From assembly GCA_051878835.1 (NCBI GenBank), contig JBJEKW010000034.1:1-53350 (forward strand): a stretch of 53,350 nt of DNA, written 5' to 3'. Within the stretch, counting starts at the first letter, position 1; every line of letters begins with the position of its first letter. Made by a program: the position numbers and the translations under genes. The notes beneath the pieces were generated by a model. The model was not told where the DNA came from and ran no database searches. It saw nothing but the letters and a program-made list of their open reading frames with translations. Positions 30,461-39,214 of this stretch are shown piece after piece. Origin of the DNA: Olsenella_K sp051878835 (GTDB lineage Bacteria; Actinomycetota; Coriobacteriia; Coriobacteriales; Atopobiaceae).

Positions 30461-31711
30461 CTACGCCCTCACGCCGTCGAAGTAGCCCCTGCGCGGGAAC
30501 AGCTCGCGCGCCTCCGGGTACAGGCTCTCGCAGCTGGCGATGAAGTAGTCGTCGGTCATCGAGCTGATGTAGTCCACCACCGTGAGGTCGGGGTCCGCCT
30601 GCCAGTCGTACGTCCTACCATAGGGTGCCAGGTGCCGCTCCAGGGGCAGTATGTGGTGCTGGAACAGGGCGCGGCTGCGGTCTCCCGAGGCCAGGACGTC
30701 CAGCTCGTGCTGGTACAGCTGGGCGAACAGCTGGCTGATGGAGCCGCCGAAGTCGCCGCCCACCTCGCTGGAGCCGTAGATCTTCTGGTAGTTCTCGCGC
30801 TTCGCGCGCGCCAGCTCGTGGAAGCCCTCCGGGCTCATCTCGATGTGGTCCTTGCCCACGCTGTGCTCCACCACGTCCGCGGCGAACGCCTGCAGGGCCC
30901 AGGCGTTGTACGCCCCGCCCAGCCCGTCGTCGAACGTGTCCTCGTGGCACAGGCCCGCGCGGATGGCGTCCTGGCGGTCCTTGCCCACGTAGGCGATGAT
31001 GTCCGAGATGCGCACGACGCACCCCTCCAGCGTCATGGGCCGCAGCTTGCCGATGGCGTCGTCGCCCGACTGCCAGCACCCCCGCACCACGCGGTCGAAG
31101 GCGTCGAAGTCGCGAAGGCCGCTGGTGTGGAACACCTGCTGCTCGAACTCGCCGTTGTGGCAGATGACGCCGTCCAGGGTCTGCAGCGCCAGGTTGCGAC
31201 CGTACGTCACGTCCAGCACGCGCACGCTCTGCACGTTGTGGAAGAACCACCGCCCCGTGCGCTCGTGGAAGACCGCGTTCAGGTAGCGCTCGCCCGCGTG
31301 GCCGAACGGCGTGTGCCCGATGTCGTGGCCCAGGGCTATGGCCTCGATGAGGTCCAGGTTCAGCCCCAGCGCGCGCCCGATGTCGCGCGCGATGCGGCCC
31401 ACCAGCTGCACGTGAAGCCCGCGCCTGGTCAGGTCGTCGTTCGCCCGAAACGAGAAGACCTGCGTCTTTCCGTTCAGGCGGTTGTAGGCGGGCATGTGCA
31501 CGATCTTCTCGGCATCGCGCACGAAGGCGGGCCGCATCAGCGTGTCCTGGTCGCGCCCGGAGGCGTCGCGCCTGATGGCCTGCTCGTTCGTGCAGGCGTA
31601 CGGGCTCAGCCTGCCGGATTCCAGGATCTCCCTCACCTGCGCCGCGGCCTCGGGCGAAAGGTCACCCTGCAGGCCGGGCGCCATCTTGTTCGTAAGACCA
31701 GACATGGGCAT
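30461..31711 (-). CDS. dgt: Deoxyguanosinetriphosphate triphosphohydrolase-like protein (HD domain)
   Basis: About 416 residues. The HD metal site is complete: RLNGKTQVF near the N-terminus, HVQLVGRIARDIGRALGLNLDLIEAIALGHDIGHTPFGHAGE, and later conserved NGE (CHNGEFEQQVF) and RISDIIAYVGKD. dGTPase-family enzymes split dNTPs to deoxynucleoside and triphosphate and so adjust dNTP pools. Three candidate starts lie within four codons (GTG 31714, ATG 31711, ATG 31705); I use 31711, with GGGAG four bases upstream. Neighbours in the same run are rarA, a DNA glycosylase and vsr, a DNA-maintenance theme. Confidence 0.9.
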   Translation of the reverse strand: MPMSGLTNKMAPGLQGDLSPEAAAQVREILESGRLSPYACTNEQAIRRDASGRDQDTLMRPAFVRDAEKIVHMPAYNRLNGKTQVFSFRANDDLTRRGLHVQLVGRIARDIGRALGLNLDLIEAIALGHDIGHTPFGHAGERYLNAVFHERTGRWFFHNVQSVRVLDVTYGRNLALQTLDGVICHNGEFEQQVFHTSGLRDFDAFDRVVRGCWQSGDDAIGKLRPMTLEGCVVRISDIIAYVGKDRQDAIRAGLCHEDTFDDGLGGAYNAWALQAFAADVVEHSVGKDHIEMSPEGFHELARAKRENYQKIYGSSEVGGDFGGSISQLFAQLYQHELDVLASGDRSRALFQHHILPLERHLAPYGRTYDWQADPDLTVVDYISSMTDDYFIASCESLYPEARELFPRRGYFDGVRA

Positions 31712-31785
31712 CACGCTCCCACCGACGTCGGCATGCGTTCATGCACGTCAGCATAGCGCAGCGCAGGCGCGTGCGGGGGCCTGGC

Positions 31786-33153
31786 CTACTCGTCGCAGGC
31801 GACGCACCCCACGAACACGCGCCCGACCTTCTCGCCTATGGTGTTGCCCAGGCCGCAGCGGGTGAAGACCCCGCCGAACTTCCCGTCAAACAGGTAGAGC
31901 CCCTCCATGTTTGACGCCAGGGGCGCGTCCAGCGGGTCCGCCTGCGCGTCCACGTCGCCCATGACCACGGGGGTCTTGTACATGCGGGCGTAGCGCTGCA
32001 CCACGCCGTGCTGGCTGGCCATCTGGCGCAGGGCCTCCTCCCACTGCCCCTGCGTGCAGTCCAGGCCCGCCACCACGCCGACGCTGTTGTAGCCGCCCGC
32101 GGGCTTCAGAATCCAGCGGTCCTTCTGGGCGTAGGCGCTCAGGTCGTCGTCAGGCGACAGCCTGTGGGTCTGCGGCACATGCAGGTGCACGAACCTCAGC
32201 TCGTCGTCGGTCAGGAACTGCGCCGCCTCGGGCGAGAAGAGCGCGCTGAATATAGTTTTGCTGGCGCATACCCAGGTGCGAAACGTTCCCACGACGCAGG
32301 CCAGATCGTCCGCCACGGCACGCTCCAGGGCATAGGCCCCCTCGCAGGGCTTCTGCACGAGCTCGCTCGTGACCACGCGGCGCCACACCAGGTCGATGGG
32401 GCCCTGGTCGTCCACCAGGCGCAGCCGCCCGCCCACCGGAGTCGTGCGCAGGCTGCGCAGGTCGACAAAGCGGGCGGTGACGCCACGCGCCTTCAGGCGC
32501 TCTATCAGGTGGTCCACCTCCTGGCGCTCGACCGACTCGGGATAGTCCACGAACGCCAGCACGGGTGCCTGGGCGCGGGCGCCCTGGGCCGGGGTCCAGC
32601 TGTCGTAGGTGGCCAGCACGGCGTCGATGGCGCCTTCCAGGACGTCGAAGGTCCGCAGGTGCGGGTGCCTGCGGCTGAACTCCCGCCAGGCATCGCAGCG
32701 CTGCTCGGCGCGCGTGACCTCCACGGTGTCGGTCATGCCCGAGGAGCCGTCGGTGTTCAGCTCGCAGAACTGGTAGTCGCCTGTCTGCTCGTCGAAGAAC
32801 ACGTCCACGCGCGCTATGGGGATCAGCCTTGTGTAGCTAGTGGGCACGCGGACCAGCTGGTCCATGCGGTCGTCGAACCCCAGCTGCGCCCTGAACGAGG
32901 GCGAGTCCAGGTAGGCGCGCGTGCACTTGTCCATGATGCACCCCATGGTTTCGGCCGCGTCCGCCAGCACGCCCAGCTGTGCGCGGTCGAAGATCTTTGG
33001 CACCACCGACCAGGGCACGGGCGCGCCGTGAAACACTGCGTGGGTCGTGCCCAGCCACTGGTTTGCGGCCCTCCTGCTGCGGACGTCTCCTCCCTGGTCC
33101 CTCACTATCTGCAGGTACTCGTCCTCCAGCGCTCGCCCGCCAAACCTAGCCAT
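31786..33153 (-). CDS. Circularly permuted ATP-grasp family protein, substrate unknown
   Basis: 455 residues. The motifs FCELNTDGSSGMTDT (about 130-144) and WILKPAGGYNSVGVVAG (about 335-351) match the glutathionylspermidine-synthase-like / circularly permuted ATP-grasp group, carboxylate-amine ligases that form amide bonds through acyl-phosphates. The substrate is not predictable. The ATG at 33153 begins one base after the stop of the SGNH-GNAT gene, and the nearest Shine-Dalgarno (GAGGAGG) is inside that gene 12 nt away, so the two are translationally coupled. This suggests ligase and SGNH-GNAT act on the same pathway. Confidence 0.78.
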   Translation of the reverse strand: MARFGGRALEDEYLQIVRDQGGDVRSRRAANQWLGTTHAVFHGAPVPWSVVPKIFDRAQLGVLADAAETMGCIMDKCTRAYLDSPSFRAQLGFDDRMDQLVRVPTSYTRLIPIARVDVFFDEQTGDYQFCELNTDGSSGMTDTVEVTRAEQRCDAWREFSRRHPHLRTFDVLEGAIDAVLATYDSWTPAQGARAQAPVLAFVDYPESVERQEVDHLIERLKARGVTARFVDLRSLRTTPVGGRLRLVDDQGPIDLVWRRVVTSELVQKPCEGAYALERAVADDLACVVGTFRTWVCASKTIFSALFSPEAAQFLTDDELRFVHLHVPQTHRLSPDDDLSAYAQKDRWILKPAGGYNSVGVVAGLDCTQGQWEEALRQMASQHGVVQRYARMYKTPVVMGDVDAQADPLDAPLASNMEGLYLFDGKFGGVFTRCGLGNTIGEKVGRVFVGCVACDE

Positions 33154-33154
33154 G

Positions 33155-35101
33155 CTATGCGTTAGCCTCCTCGCTTTCATTGCTCTGCACGGAGACGTCC
33201 GCCTCGCCGGCGTCCCCGTCGTCCACCTGGTCCGCGCCCGCTGCCCACGAGCCCCCGCGGCTCAAGACGCACTGCTCGGTTGCGGGACTCAGCTCGAACC
33301 CCAGCTCGCGCAGCCGCTTCACGAGGGCCTTCTGGTAGGGATAGGCCACAATCCAGGGGTGCTGCCCCTTTGCCACGAACTCGTTCGCCTTCGCGGCCAC
33401 CAATGCCGCCGCCCAGCCGCGGGTCTTGTGCCCCGCGAACACCTGCAGCATGCCGATGGACCCGTCGGGCAGCTCGCCCACGAAGCCCACGAGCTCGTCC
33501 TTCTCGAACGCGCCCAAGACGCCACCCGAGGCCAGAAGCTCGCGCGCCCATGCGGCGTCCACGCGCTGCGCGGGCCCCACGTGGCGCACAACCTCCTGCT
33601 GGTGCTCCATGCCCAGGGGACGAATCTGGCGCCTTAGCTGGGCGGACACCTTCACCTTTGTGCGCCTGCGCCAGAACGCCAGCACCACGGGCTCCACCGA
33701 GTCCATGCCCAGGGCGTCGCGCGCCGCCTGGCCCATGCCGCGGCCGCACGCCAGCACCTCGCGTACGTCGAGACCCGCGCACAGCGCGCCTAGCACGGCC
33801 GCAGCCTGCGGGGCCTGCGTGCCAAAGAACGCGCGGCGACCCTGCGGCAGGCGCACCAGGACGTCGTCGCCGTCCGCGTACAGCAGCTGGCCCACGCGGC
33901 GCTCCAAAGACTCGCGCACCCCCAGCGCGCAGGGCGGGGCCGCGTCCAACGCCGCCTTCGCCTGCTGCTGCATCTGCTGGCCGCCCAGCTGCCCGGCGCG
34001 CACCAGCACCGCCATGCGCTGTGCCATCTGCTGGTGGCCGGCCTCCGTGGGGTGGTCGGCGTCGTCCAGAAGTCCCAGGTCGGCAGGGCCCAACAGCCTT
34101 GTCCCCTCGACCACGTGCTGCTGCGGATGCACGGACGCGGCGGCTCGGATGATCCTGGGCACCTCCGCGTAGCAGCTCTGACGGTGGGTTGGATAGGCCG
34201 CCTCGTCGTGCGCGGGCGGGGTCCAGACGTAGGTGGGCACTTCGGGCCACGCCTGCGCCATGAGCCCCAGAAGGCCGCGCACGTCGTGGCGCACCAGGGT
34301 GGCGCCGCACCGCTCGAACCGGTAGTTCGTGCCCAGCGCCACCACGGCCATCGCCGGCGGCTCCAGGCTGGCGAAGTCCGCGGCGAACTCTGGCTGGAAC
34401 ACCTGCCCCTCTATCGAGAGGTTCCACAGGTCCATGCCCAGCTCCTGCGCCAGAAGCGCCGTCCAGGAGCGCGAGGGGTCGTGCACGTAGCAGCCCTGGC
34501 TGATGGAGTCGCCCACCACGGCCAGCACGGGCGCGCTCGGCACGGGCTCCACGGTCTGCCCGTCGCACCACAGCTCGCGCACGGCGCATCCCACCACATA
34601 GGGCAAGAAGATCGTCACGTCTCGCACCCTGCCAAAGCCCGGCAGCGGCACCATGCCGGGGCCGGGTGCGTCATCTGCCGCGTCCAGCCGCAGGCTGGCC
34701 AGGCTGCACCCCACGCTGCCATCGACTCCGGGGATGCCGTCGGGCACGACCTGCGCCTCGACGGGACCCAGGTGCCGGCCGTCCACGACCAGCCCCAGCA
34801 CCGGATCGGCGCACTTGCCGCTCCACACGTCGGGCCGCAGCGCTAGCACCAGCTCGTTCGCATCGGTCCTGAGGCGCAGGCACACGCCCGCCGTGGAGCG
34901 GGCCATGCGCCGGTACAGACCGGGATGCCATGCCATGCAGCTGCCCAGCACGCGCAGCTGTCGTTCGGTCACGCGCCACGGCCTGACCCAGCCGCCCGGC
35001 AGGGCCTGGGTGCGCACACACCCGTGGAGGAAGTCTGCGGCGGAGCGCCTCAGCAGGAGAGCCCTCCCCTCGTCGGAGAAAACCAGTTCCTGCAAGCCCA
35101 T
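33155..35101 (-). CDS. SGNH/GDSL hydrolase fused to a GNAT-like acetyltransferase
   Basis: 648 residues in one frame. Residues about 60-185 form a beta-rich N-terminal region. An SGNH hydrolase domain follows (191-370): block I VVGDSISQG with nucleophile Ser199, block III ALGTNY with Asn259, block V DDADHPTEAGH with Asp347 and His350. The C-terminal part (about 395-615) resembles a GNAT: GVLGAFEKDELVGFVGELPDGSIGMLQVF, acetyl-CoA loop KTRGWAAALV (559-568), and a final LRELGFE. No signal peptide, so it should be cytoplasmic. ATG at 35101 with GGAGG eight bases upstream. It could remove and add acyl groups on one substrate; that is inference. Confidence 0.8.
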   Translation of the reverse strand: MGLQELVFSDEGRALLLRRSAADFLHGCVRTQALPGGWVRPWRVTERQLRVLGSCMAWHPGLYRRMARSTAGVCLRLRTDANELVLALRPDVWSGKCADPVLGLVVDGRHLGPVEAQVVPDGIPGVDGSVGCSLASLRLDAADDAPGPGMVPLPGFGRVRDVTIFLPYVVGCAVRELWCDGQTVEPVPSAPVLAVVGDSISQGCYVHDPSRSWTALLAQELGMDLWNLSIEGQVFQPEFAADFASLEPPAMAVVALGTNYRFERCGATLVRHDVRGLLGLMAQAWPEVPTYVWTPPAHDEAAYPTHRQSCYAEVPRIIRAAASVHPQQHVVEGTRLLGPADLGLLDDADHPTEAGHQQMAQRMAVLVRAGQLGGQQMQQQAKAALDAAPPCALGVRESLERRVGQLLYADGDDVLVRLPQGRRAFFGTQAPQAAAVLGALCAGLDVREVLACGRGMGQAARDALGMDSVEPVVLAFWRRRTKVKVSAQLRRQIRPLGMEHQQEVVRHVGPAQRVDAAWARELLASGGVLGAFEKDELVGFVGELPDGSIGMLQVFAGHKTRGWAAALVAAKANEFVAKGQHPWIVAYPYQKALVKRLRELGFELSPATEQCVLSRGGSWAAGADQVDDGDAGEADVSVQSNESEEANA

Positions 35102-35177
35102 GCGCGCTCCCTCCCCGGCAGGCCACCTCCATGCCGGCACAACATTGCCCCGGGCGTTCCCGGGGCACAGACGTGCA

Positions 35178-35702
35178 CTATTTTGGCAGATTGGTGCCCA
35201 GGGTGTCGCCGCCGCACAGCTCCTCCACCGCATCGCGCACGACACCGTAGGCCCTCACCAGATCGTCCAAGCGCCAGCGGGCGTTCGCGGGGCTGGTGGA
35301 GGGCAGCTTCGTTGCCGGCATGCGCACCACGTCGCGCACGTAGCGCTGGTACAGGGTGTAGGCAGCCGACCCCGTGCAAAAGATGCGGCCTATGGGTGCC
35401 ACGCCGAGCACGCGCCGCAGATCGTTGGGCTCGGGATCGCGGATGCTGGAGTCCGAGGCGCCCACGATGGTGCAGCCCAGAAGCACGTCGTCCAGGGCCA
35501 GGTGGTGCCTGCGGCACAGCAGGCGCTTGCCCTCCACGTCGGGGGGTACGTCCTCGTCCCACAGGGCCGCGATGACCCTCCAGAACCGGTTCTGGGGGTT
35601 GCCGTAGTGGAATCCGTTCTGCCTGGACAGCGGGCTGGGCATGGTCCCCAGCAAAAGCACCCTGCTGCCGGGGTCCACCACCGCGGGCAGAGGGTGCGTC
35701 AC
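35178..35702 (-). CDS. DNA-deoxyinosine glycosylase (UDG superfamily, Hdg type)
   Basis: 174 residues. LLLGTMPSPLSRQNGFHYGNPQNRFWRVI (17-45) is the hallmark of the hypoxanthine-DNA glycosylase branch of the uracil-DNA glycosylase superfamily, which removes deaminated adenine (hypoxanthine) from DNA. DVLLGCTIVGASDSSIRD and LPSTSPANA complete the pattern. GTG at 35702 with AGGAGG eight bases upstream; the frame extends to 35765 without another ribosome site. It sits between a metallophosphoesterase gene and the SGNH-GNAT gene and shares a DNA-deamination-repair theme with vsr. Confidence 0.88.
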   Translation of the reverse strand: MTHPLPAVVDPGSRVLLLGTMPSPLSRQNGFHYGNPQNRFWRVIAALWDEDVPPDVEGKRLLCRRHHLALDDVLLGCTIVGASDSSIRDPEPNDLRRVLGVAPIGRIFCTGSAAYTLYQRYVRDVVRMPATKLPSTSPANARWRLDDLVRAYGVVRDAVEELCGGDTLGTNLPK

Positions 35703-35767
35703 GTGCCGGGCCTCCTGTCGGGCCTCCCCCGCATCACGCGAGCGGGCTCCCCCGCCCCGCGGCACGG

Positions 35768-36568
35768 CTACTCGCCCTCCTCTACGCTGGCGTAGAACTC
35801 CTTGCCGTCATCCAGGCGCAGCATCAGGATGCGGCCCCAGCCGGCACCACCGGCGGCACCGCAGTCTATGGCCCAGCGGTCCGCCACGCCCGAGGTCTCG
35901 TCGCAGGCGCCCACGCGCATCATCTGGCACTTGCCGTCCGCGTTGCGGGCAGGACGGTCGTAGCGGTCGGCCAGCTGCTCAACGTACGGCACGGGCGTGT
36001 GACCCGCCACCACGATGGGGCCCTGGCCCTCGGCGTCCAGAAGGCCCGTGGGCTTTCCCCAGAACTCCTCGCGGATCCACAGCACGTCCTCGGAGTCCTG
36101 GCAACCCAGAAGCGCGTCCAGCGAGGCGTCGCTCCAGCACTTGCGCGCGCCGAACTCGTGCGGCACCAGGCCGGCGTGCACCAGGATGTAGGGGCGGTCC
36201 CCCACCGTGACGTGCCCGCTCAGGGACAGGCCCTGCACCCACTCCACCAGCTCGACGCGCTCGTCGTTGGACAGCTTCCGCAGCCCCGACAGCGTGGGCG
36301 CACAGCCGTTGATGGCCCAGTTGACCGATGCCATCTGCGGGTCCTGCCCGCAGAAGAAGTCCATCATGAGGTCCTCGTGGTTGCCCATGAGCACGTGGGC
36401 ATGAGGCAGGTCGCGGCAGATGCGCATGACGCCCACGGGGTCAGGCCCGCGATCTATCATGTCGCCCAGCACCCAGACGGTGTCCTCCTGCGCGGGAGAC
36501 ACCTGCTCCAGCAGCCGCTCGAGCGTTCGCCTATGCCCGTGCACGTCCGAGAATACGTACGTCGCCAT
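35768..36568 (-). CDS. PP2A-like metallophosphoesterase (serine/threonine protein phosphatase family)
   Basis: 266 residues with the calcineurin-like dinuclear metal motifs: SDVHG (7-11), GDMIDRG (35-41), GNHE (62-65), then ILVHAGLVP and VVAGHTPVPY. The size and motif spacing match bacterial PrpA/PrpB-type phosphatases; some relatives hydrolyse Ap4A or other nucleotides, so the substrate is open. ATG at 36568 with AAGGAGG seven bases upstream. 62 nt downstream of vsr. Confidence 0.88.
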   Translation of the reverse strand: MATYVFSDVHGHRRTLERLLEQVSPAQEDTVWVLGDMIDRGPDPVGVMRICRDLPHAHVLMGNHEDLMMDFFCGQDPQMASVNWAINGCAPTLSGLRKLSNDERVELVEWVQGLSLSGHVTVGDRPYILVHAGLVPHEFGARKCWSDASLDALLGCQDSEDVLWIREEFWGKPTGLLDAEGQGPIVVAGHTPVPYVEQLADRYDRPARNADGKCQMMRVGACDETSGVADRWAIDCGAAGGAGWGRILMLRLDDGKEFYASVEEGE

Positions 36569-36630
36569 CGAAGACCTCCTTCAGGCCAAGATATCGAAAA
36601 ACCGGCTCCCGCACAAGCGTTTGGTTTTCC

Positions 36631-37176
36631 CTAAGGATGCCGAGAAGGGCGCGGCCTGGCCGATGCCGCCTCGTGCCTGCTGGTGCGCGCCCATGAGACC
36701 CTGGAGCGCCACGCAGGCGGCGAGCCCACCTCAATGAGCCGGCCAAGGCCCTTATGGCCCTGTCCTGCGTCACGCACGATGCGCTGCACCTGCTCCATGG
36801 TCTGGTCCAGGTGCTCGCCCTTCAGCCGGCACTCCCACACCACGACCACGGTCCAGCCCTCGCTCACCAGCAGCGCGTTGTCCCGGGCGTCGCGGGCGCG
36901 GTTGCGCGCGAACTTGGCACGCCAGAACTCCACGTTCGTCTTTGGCAGGGGCAGCTGGCAGTGGGGGCAGCGGTGCCAGAAGCACCCGTTCACGAATATG
37001 GCCACCTTGCGGCCGGGATAGCACACGTCAGGCCTTCCCGGCGCCTTCTTCCAGTGCAGGCGGTAGCCCGGCAGACCCGCCGAGCGCAGGCGCGAGCGCA
37101 CGACCAGCTCCGGCTTTGTGTTCTTGCTCTTGTTGGCCTGCATCACGTGGTGCGTGGCCTCGCTCACCTGTGCCAT
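36631..37176 (-). CDS. vsr: Very short patch repair endonuclease (Vsr)
   Basis: 181 residues; nicks 5' of T in T:G mismatches that arise by deamination of 5-methylcytosine. NTKPELVVRSRLRSAGLPGYRLHWKKAPGRPD with catalytic Asp50, then KVAIFVNGCFWHRCPHC (57-73) with the active-site His and zinc-binding Cys residues, and NRARDARDNALLVSEGWTVVVVWEC are all typical. Vsr normally accompanies a Dcm-type cytosine methyltransferase, but none lies in the window. The last about 40 residues are beyond the family core. Start ATG 37176 has only a weak ribosome site; 15 nt after the dxs-like stop. Confidence 0.92.
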   Translation of the reverse strand: MAQVSEATHHVMQANKSKNTKPELVVRSRLRSAGLPGYRLHWKKAPGRPDVCYPGRKVAIFVNGCFWHRCPHCQLPLPKTNVEFWRAKFARNRARDARDNALLVSEGWTVVVVWECRLKGEHLDQTMEQVQRIVRDAGQGHKGLGRLIEVGSPPAWRSRVSWARTSRHEAASARPRPSRHP

Positions 37177-37191
37177 CCAGCGACGCGCCGC

Positions 37192-38979
37192 CTACAGCTC
37201 GAGGCCCTCGATGTCCGAGACGATCCCCTCGGGCGTGAAGTGGTAGATCTTGAAGAACTCCTCCGTGGGCACGCGGTCCAGGAGCTCCTTCTTTCCGCCG
37301 TAGCACAGCACGCGCAGGTGGGTCTTCCCGAAGTAGCGGGCGACCTTCTCGCCAAAGCCACCGCACAGGATGCCCGGCTCCAGCGTGACCACGATGTCGT
37401 GAGAGCGGTGCAGATCGTCCAGCAGCGCCTCGTCGAAGCTGGAGTAGTTCAGCGCCTCCACCACGCTGGGGTTGATGCCGTCGCGCTGCTCCAGCAGGTC
37501 GGCTGCCTGGCAGGCCAGGTTCACCGTGGTCCCTATGGTCAGAAAGCAGATGCGCCCGCCCGGGCGCACGACATGCCAGCGCGAGGGGTGCCGGCCGTCG
37601 AACACCTGGCGCGAGTCCTGCGCCATCGCGCCCTCGTGCGCCGCCTTGCGGACGTCGGCGTCCGTCACGACCTTCTCGGGCACGCGGATGACCACGGGAC
37701 GCTCGGTCTGGTCGATGGACCAGTCCAGCATGGCCAGGTACTCCTCGCGCGTGGCGGGGGCCAGGCAGGTCAGGCCGGGGATGTTGCCCGTGGTGATGAT
37801 GTCGGTCGTGCCGGCGTGCGTGGCGTCGATGTCGTAGAAGCCCGCACCGAACACCAGGATGGTGGCCGGGCAGCGGTTCAGAGCCAGCTCCTGCATCATC
37901 TGGTCGTAGGCGCGCTGCAGAAAGCTGGCCATGACATAGAACACGGGCTTCGCGCCGCCGCGGGCGATGCCCGAGGCAAAGGCCACGGCGTGCGGCTCGG
38001 TGATGCCGGTGTCCACGAACTGCGCTCCGCACAGCTTTCGGAACTCCGGCGTCAGGCCCACGCCGCCCGGCGCGCCCGCGTTGATGGCCACCACGCTGGG
38101 GTCGGCCGCCATCTTTATGGTCATGAAGTCGCGCGTGATCTGCTGGTAGCTCTCGCTGACCTGGCGCGCCTTGCGCACGGCCTCGGGCTTCACGGAGTGG
38201 GCGGCCTCCTTGTGCTGCTCGGCCCAGGGGTAGCCCTTGCCCTTCAGGGTGTTGATGTGCACCACGATGGGGTGGTCGATGTCCTTCACCCGCCGCAGGG
38301 CCTCCACCATGGCGTCGACGTCGTTGCCGTCCTCGACGTAGCAGTAGTCCAGGCCCAGGTCGCGGAACAGGTTGTGCGGGGACTGGCCGTGCGTGCGGCG
38401 CAGCTCGCCCAGGCCGGCGTACAGGCCGCCGGCGTCAGGTGCTATGGACATCTGGTTGTCGTTGAACAGCACGATGAAGTTGGAGCCCAGGGTGGCCGCG
38501 TTGTCCAGGCCCTCGAACGCCTCGCCACCCGAGAGCGACCCGTCGCCCAGGACCACGACCACGTTGTGGTGCTGGTGCAGAAGGTCGCGCGCCTTTGCCA
38601 TGCCGCAGCCCAGGCTGACCGCCTGGGAGGTGTGCCCGCAGCGGAACAGGTCGTACTCGCTCTCGGCAGGGTTCGTGAAGCCGGACACCTCGCCGTAGTG
38701 GGCGGGGTCGGTGAACGCGCGGGCGCGTCCGGTCAGCATCTTGTGCGTGTAGCACTGGTGCGCCACATCAAAGATTATCTTGTCGCGCGGGGCGTCGAAC
38801 ACGTAGTGCAACGCGATGGTGGCCTCCACCAGTCCCAGGTTCGGGCCCAGGTGGCCACCCGTCACCAGCACGCTGTCGATGATGGCCTGGCGCACCTCCT
38901 GCGCCAGCTCGGGAAGGTGTTCCTGTGGGATGCGCTTCAAATCCTGCGGGCTGTGTATGCTCCTTAGATATGCGCTCAT
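37192..38979 (-). CDS. DXS-like thiamine-diphosphate enzyme, divergent
   Basis: 595 residues; overall organisation is that of 1-deoxy-D-xylulose-5-phosphate synthase: GGHLGPNLGLVE (His43), FDVAHQCYTHKMLTGR, TPP/Mg motif GDGSLSGGEAFEGLDN to NDN (146-175), and a catalytic Glu328. Departures are marked: GIAEQH reads GITEPH; the DRAG motif is FGAG (377-380); the RYPRG motif is IRVPEK (431-436). Those two arginines are expected to bind the substrate phosphate in DXS. So it may be true but divergent DXS, or a related transketolase-like enzyme with another acceptor. No other MEP-pathway gene is nearby. ATG at 38979 with GGGGGAG upstream. Confidence 0.75.
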   Translation of the reverse strand: MSAYLRSIHSPQDLKRIPQEHLPELAQEVRQAIIDSVLVTGGHLGPNLGLVEATIALHYVFDAPRDKIIFDVAHQCYTHKMLTGRARAFTDPAHYGEVSGFTNPAESEYDLFRCGHTSQAVSLGCGMAKARDLLHQHHNVVVVLGDGSLSGGEAFEGLDNAATLGSNFIVLFNDNQMSIAPDAGGLYAGLGELRRTHGQSPHNLFRDLGLDYCYVEDGNDVDAMVEALRRVKDIDHPIVVHINTLKGKGYPWAEQHKEAAHSVKPEAVRKARQVSESYQQITRDFMTIKMAADPSVVAINAGAPGGVGLTPEFRKLCGAQFVDTGITEPHAVAFASGIARGGAKPVFYVMASFLQRAYDQMMQELALNRCPATILVFGAGFYDIDATHAGTTDIITTGNIPGLTCLAPATREEYLAMLDWSIDQTERPVVIRVPEKVVTDADVRKAAHEGAMAQDSRQVFDGRHPSRWHVVRPGGRICFLTIGTTVNLACQAADLLEQRDGINPSVVEALNYSSFDEALLDDLHRSHDIVVTLEPGILCGGFGEKVARYFGKTHLRVLCYGGKKELLDRVPTEEFFKIYHFTPEGIVSDIEGLEL

Positions 38980-39133
38980 CCTCGCTGCTCCCCCTTGAAC
39001 CTGTGACACGAACCTTGCCGGCGGCACACCGGGACCCACTGCCCGACAGAACCGTCCGCAACGGTCTAGTATGCACCAAGGAGCCCGAGCGGGCCCATGC
39101 TCGTCCGCAATCGCGCCGAAAGTACCAATATAT

Positions 39134-39200
39134 GAGAAGAACGCCCGCAGATGGCGGGCCCAGACGCACGGCGCGGGCCGCCCCGAGGGGCAGCCCGCGC
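39134..39200. terminator. Two hairpins between the phospholipase C-like gene and the dxs-like gene
   Basis: After the phospholipase stop the - strand has GCGCGGGC / GCCCGCGC (39200-39193 / 39178-39171 region) and then GCCCGC-CATCT-GCGGGC (39159-39143) followed by GTTCTTCTC. The second is a reasonable leftward terminator. The first runs into GTCTTTATAG on the + strand. A -10-like TGCATACT lies at 39075-39068 (- strand), 90 nt before the dxs-like start. Confidence 0.55.
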
Positions 39201-39214
39201 GTCTTTATAGCCTT

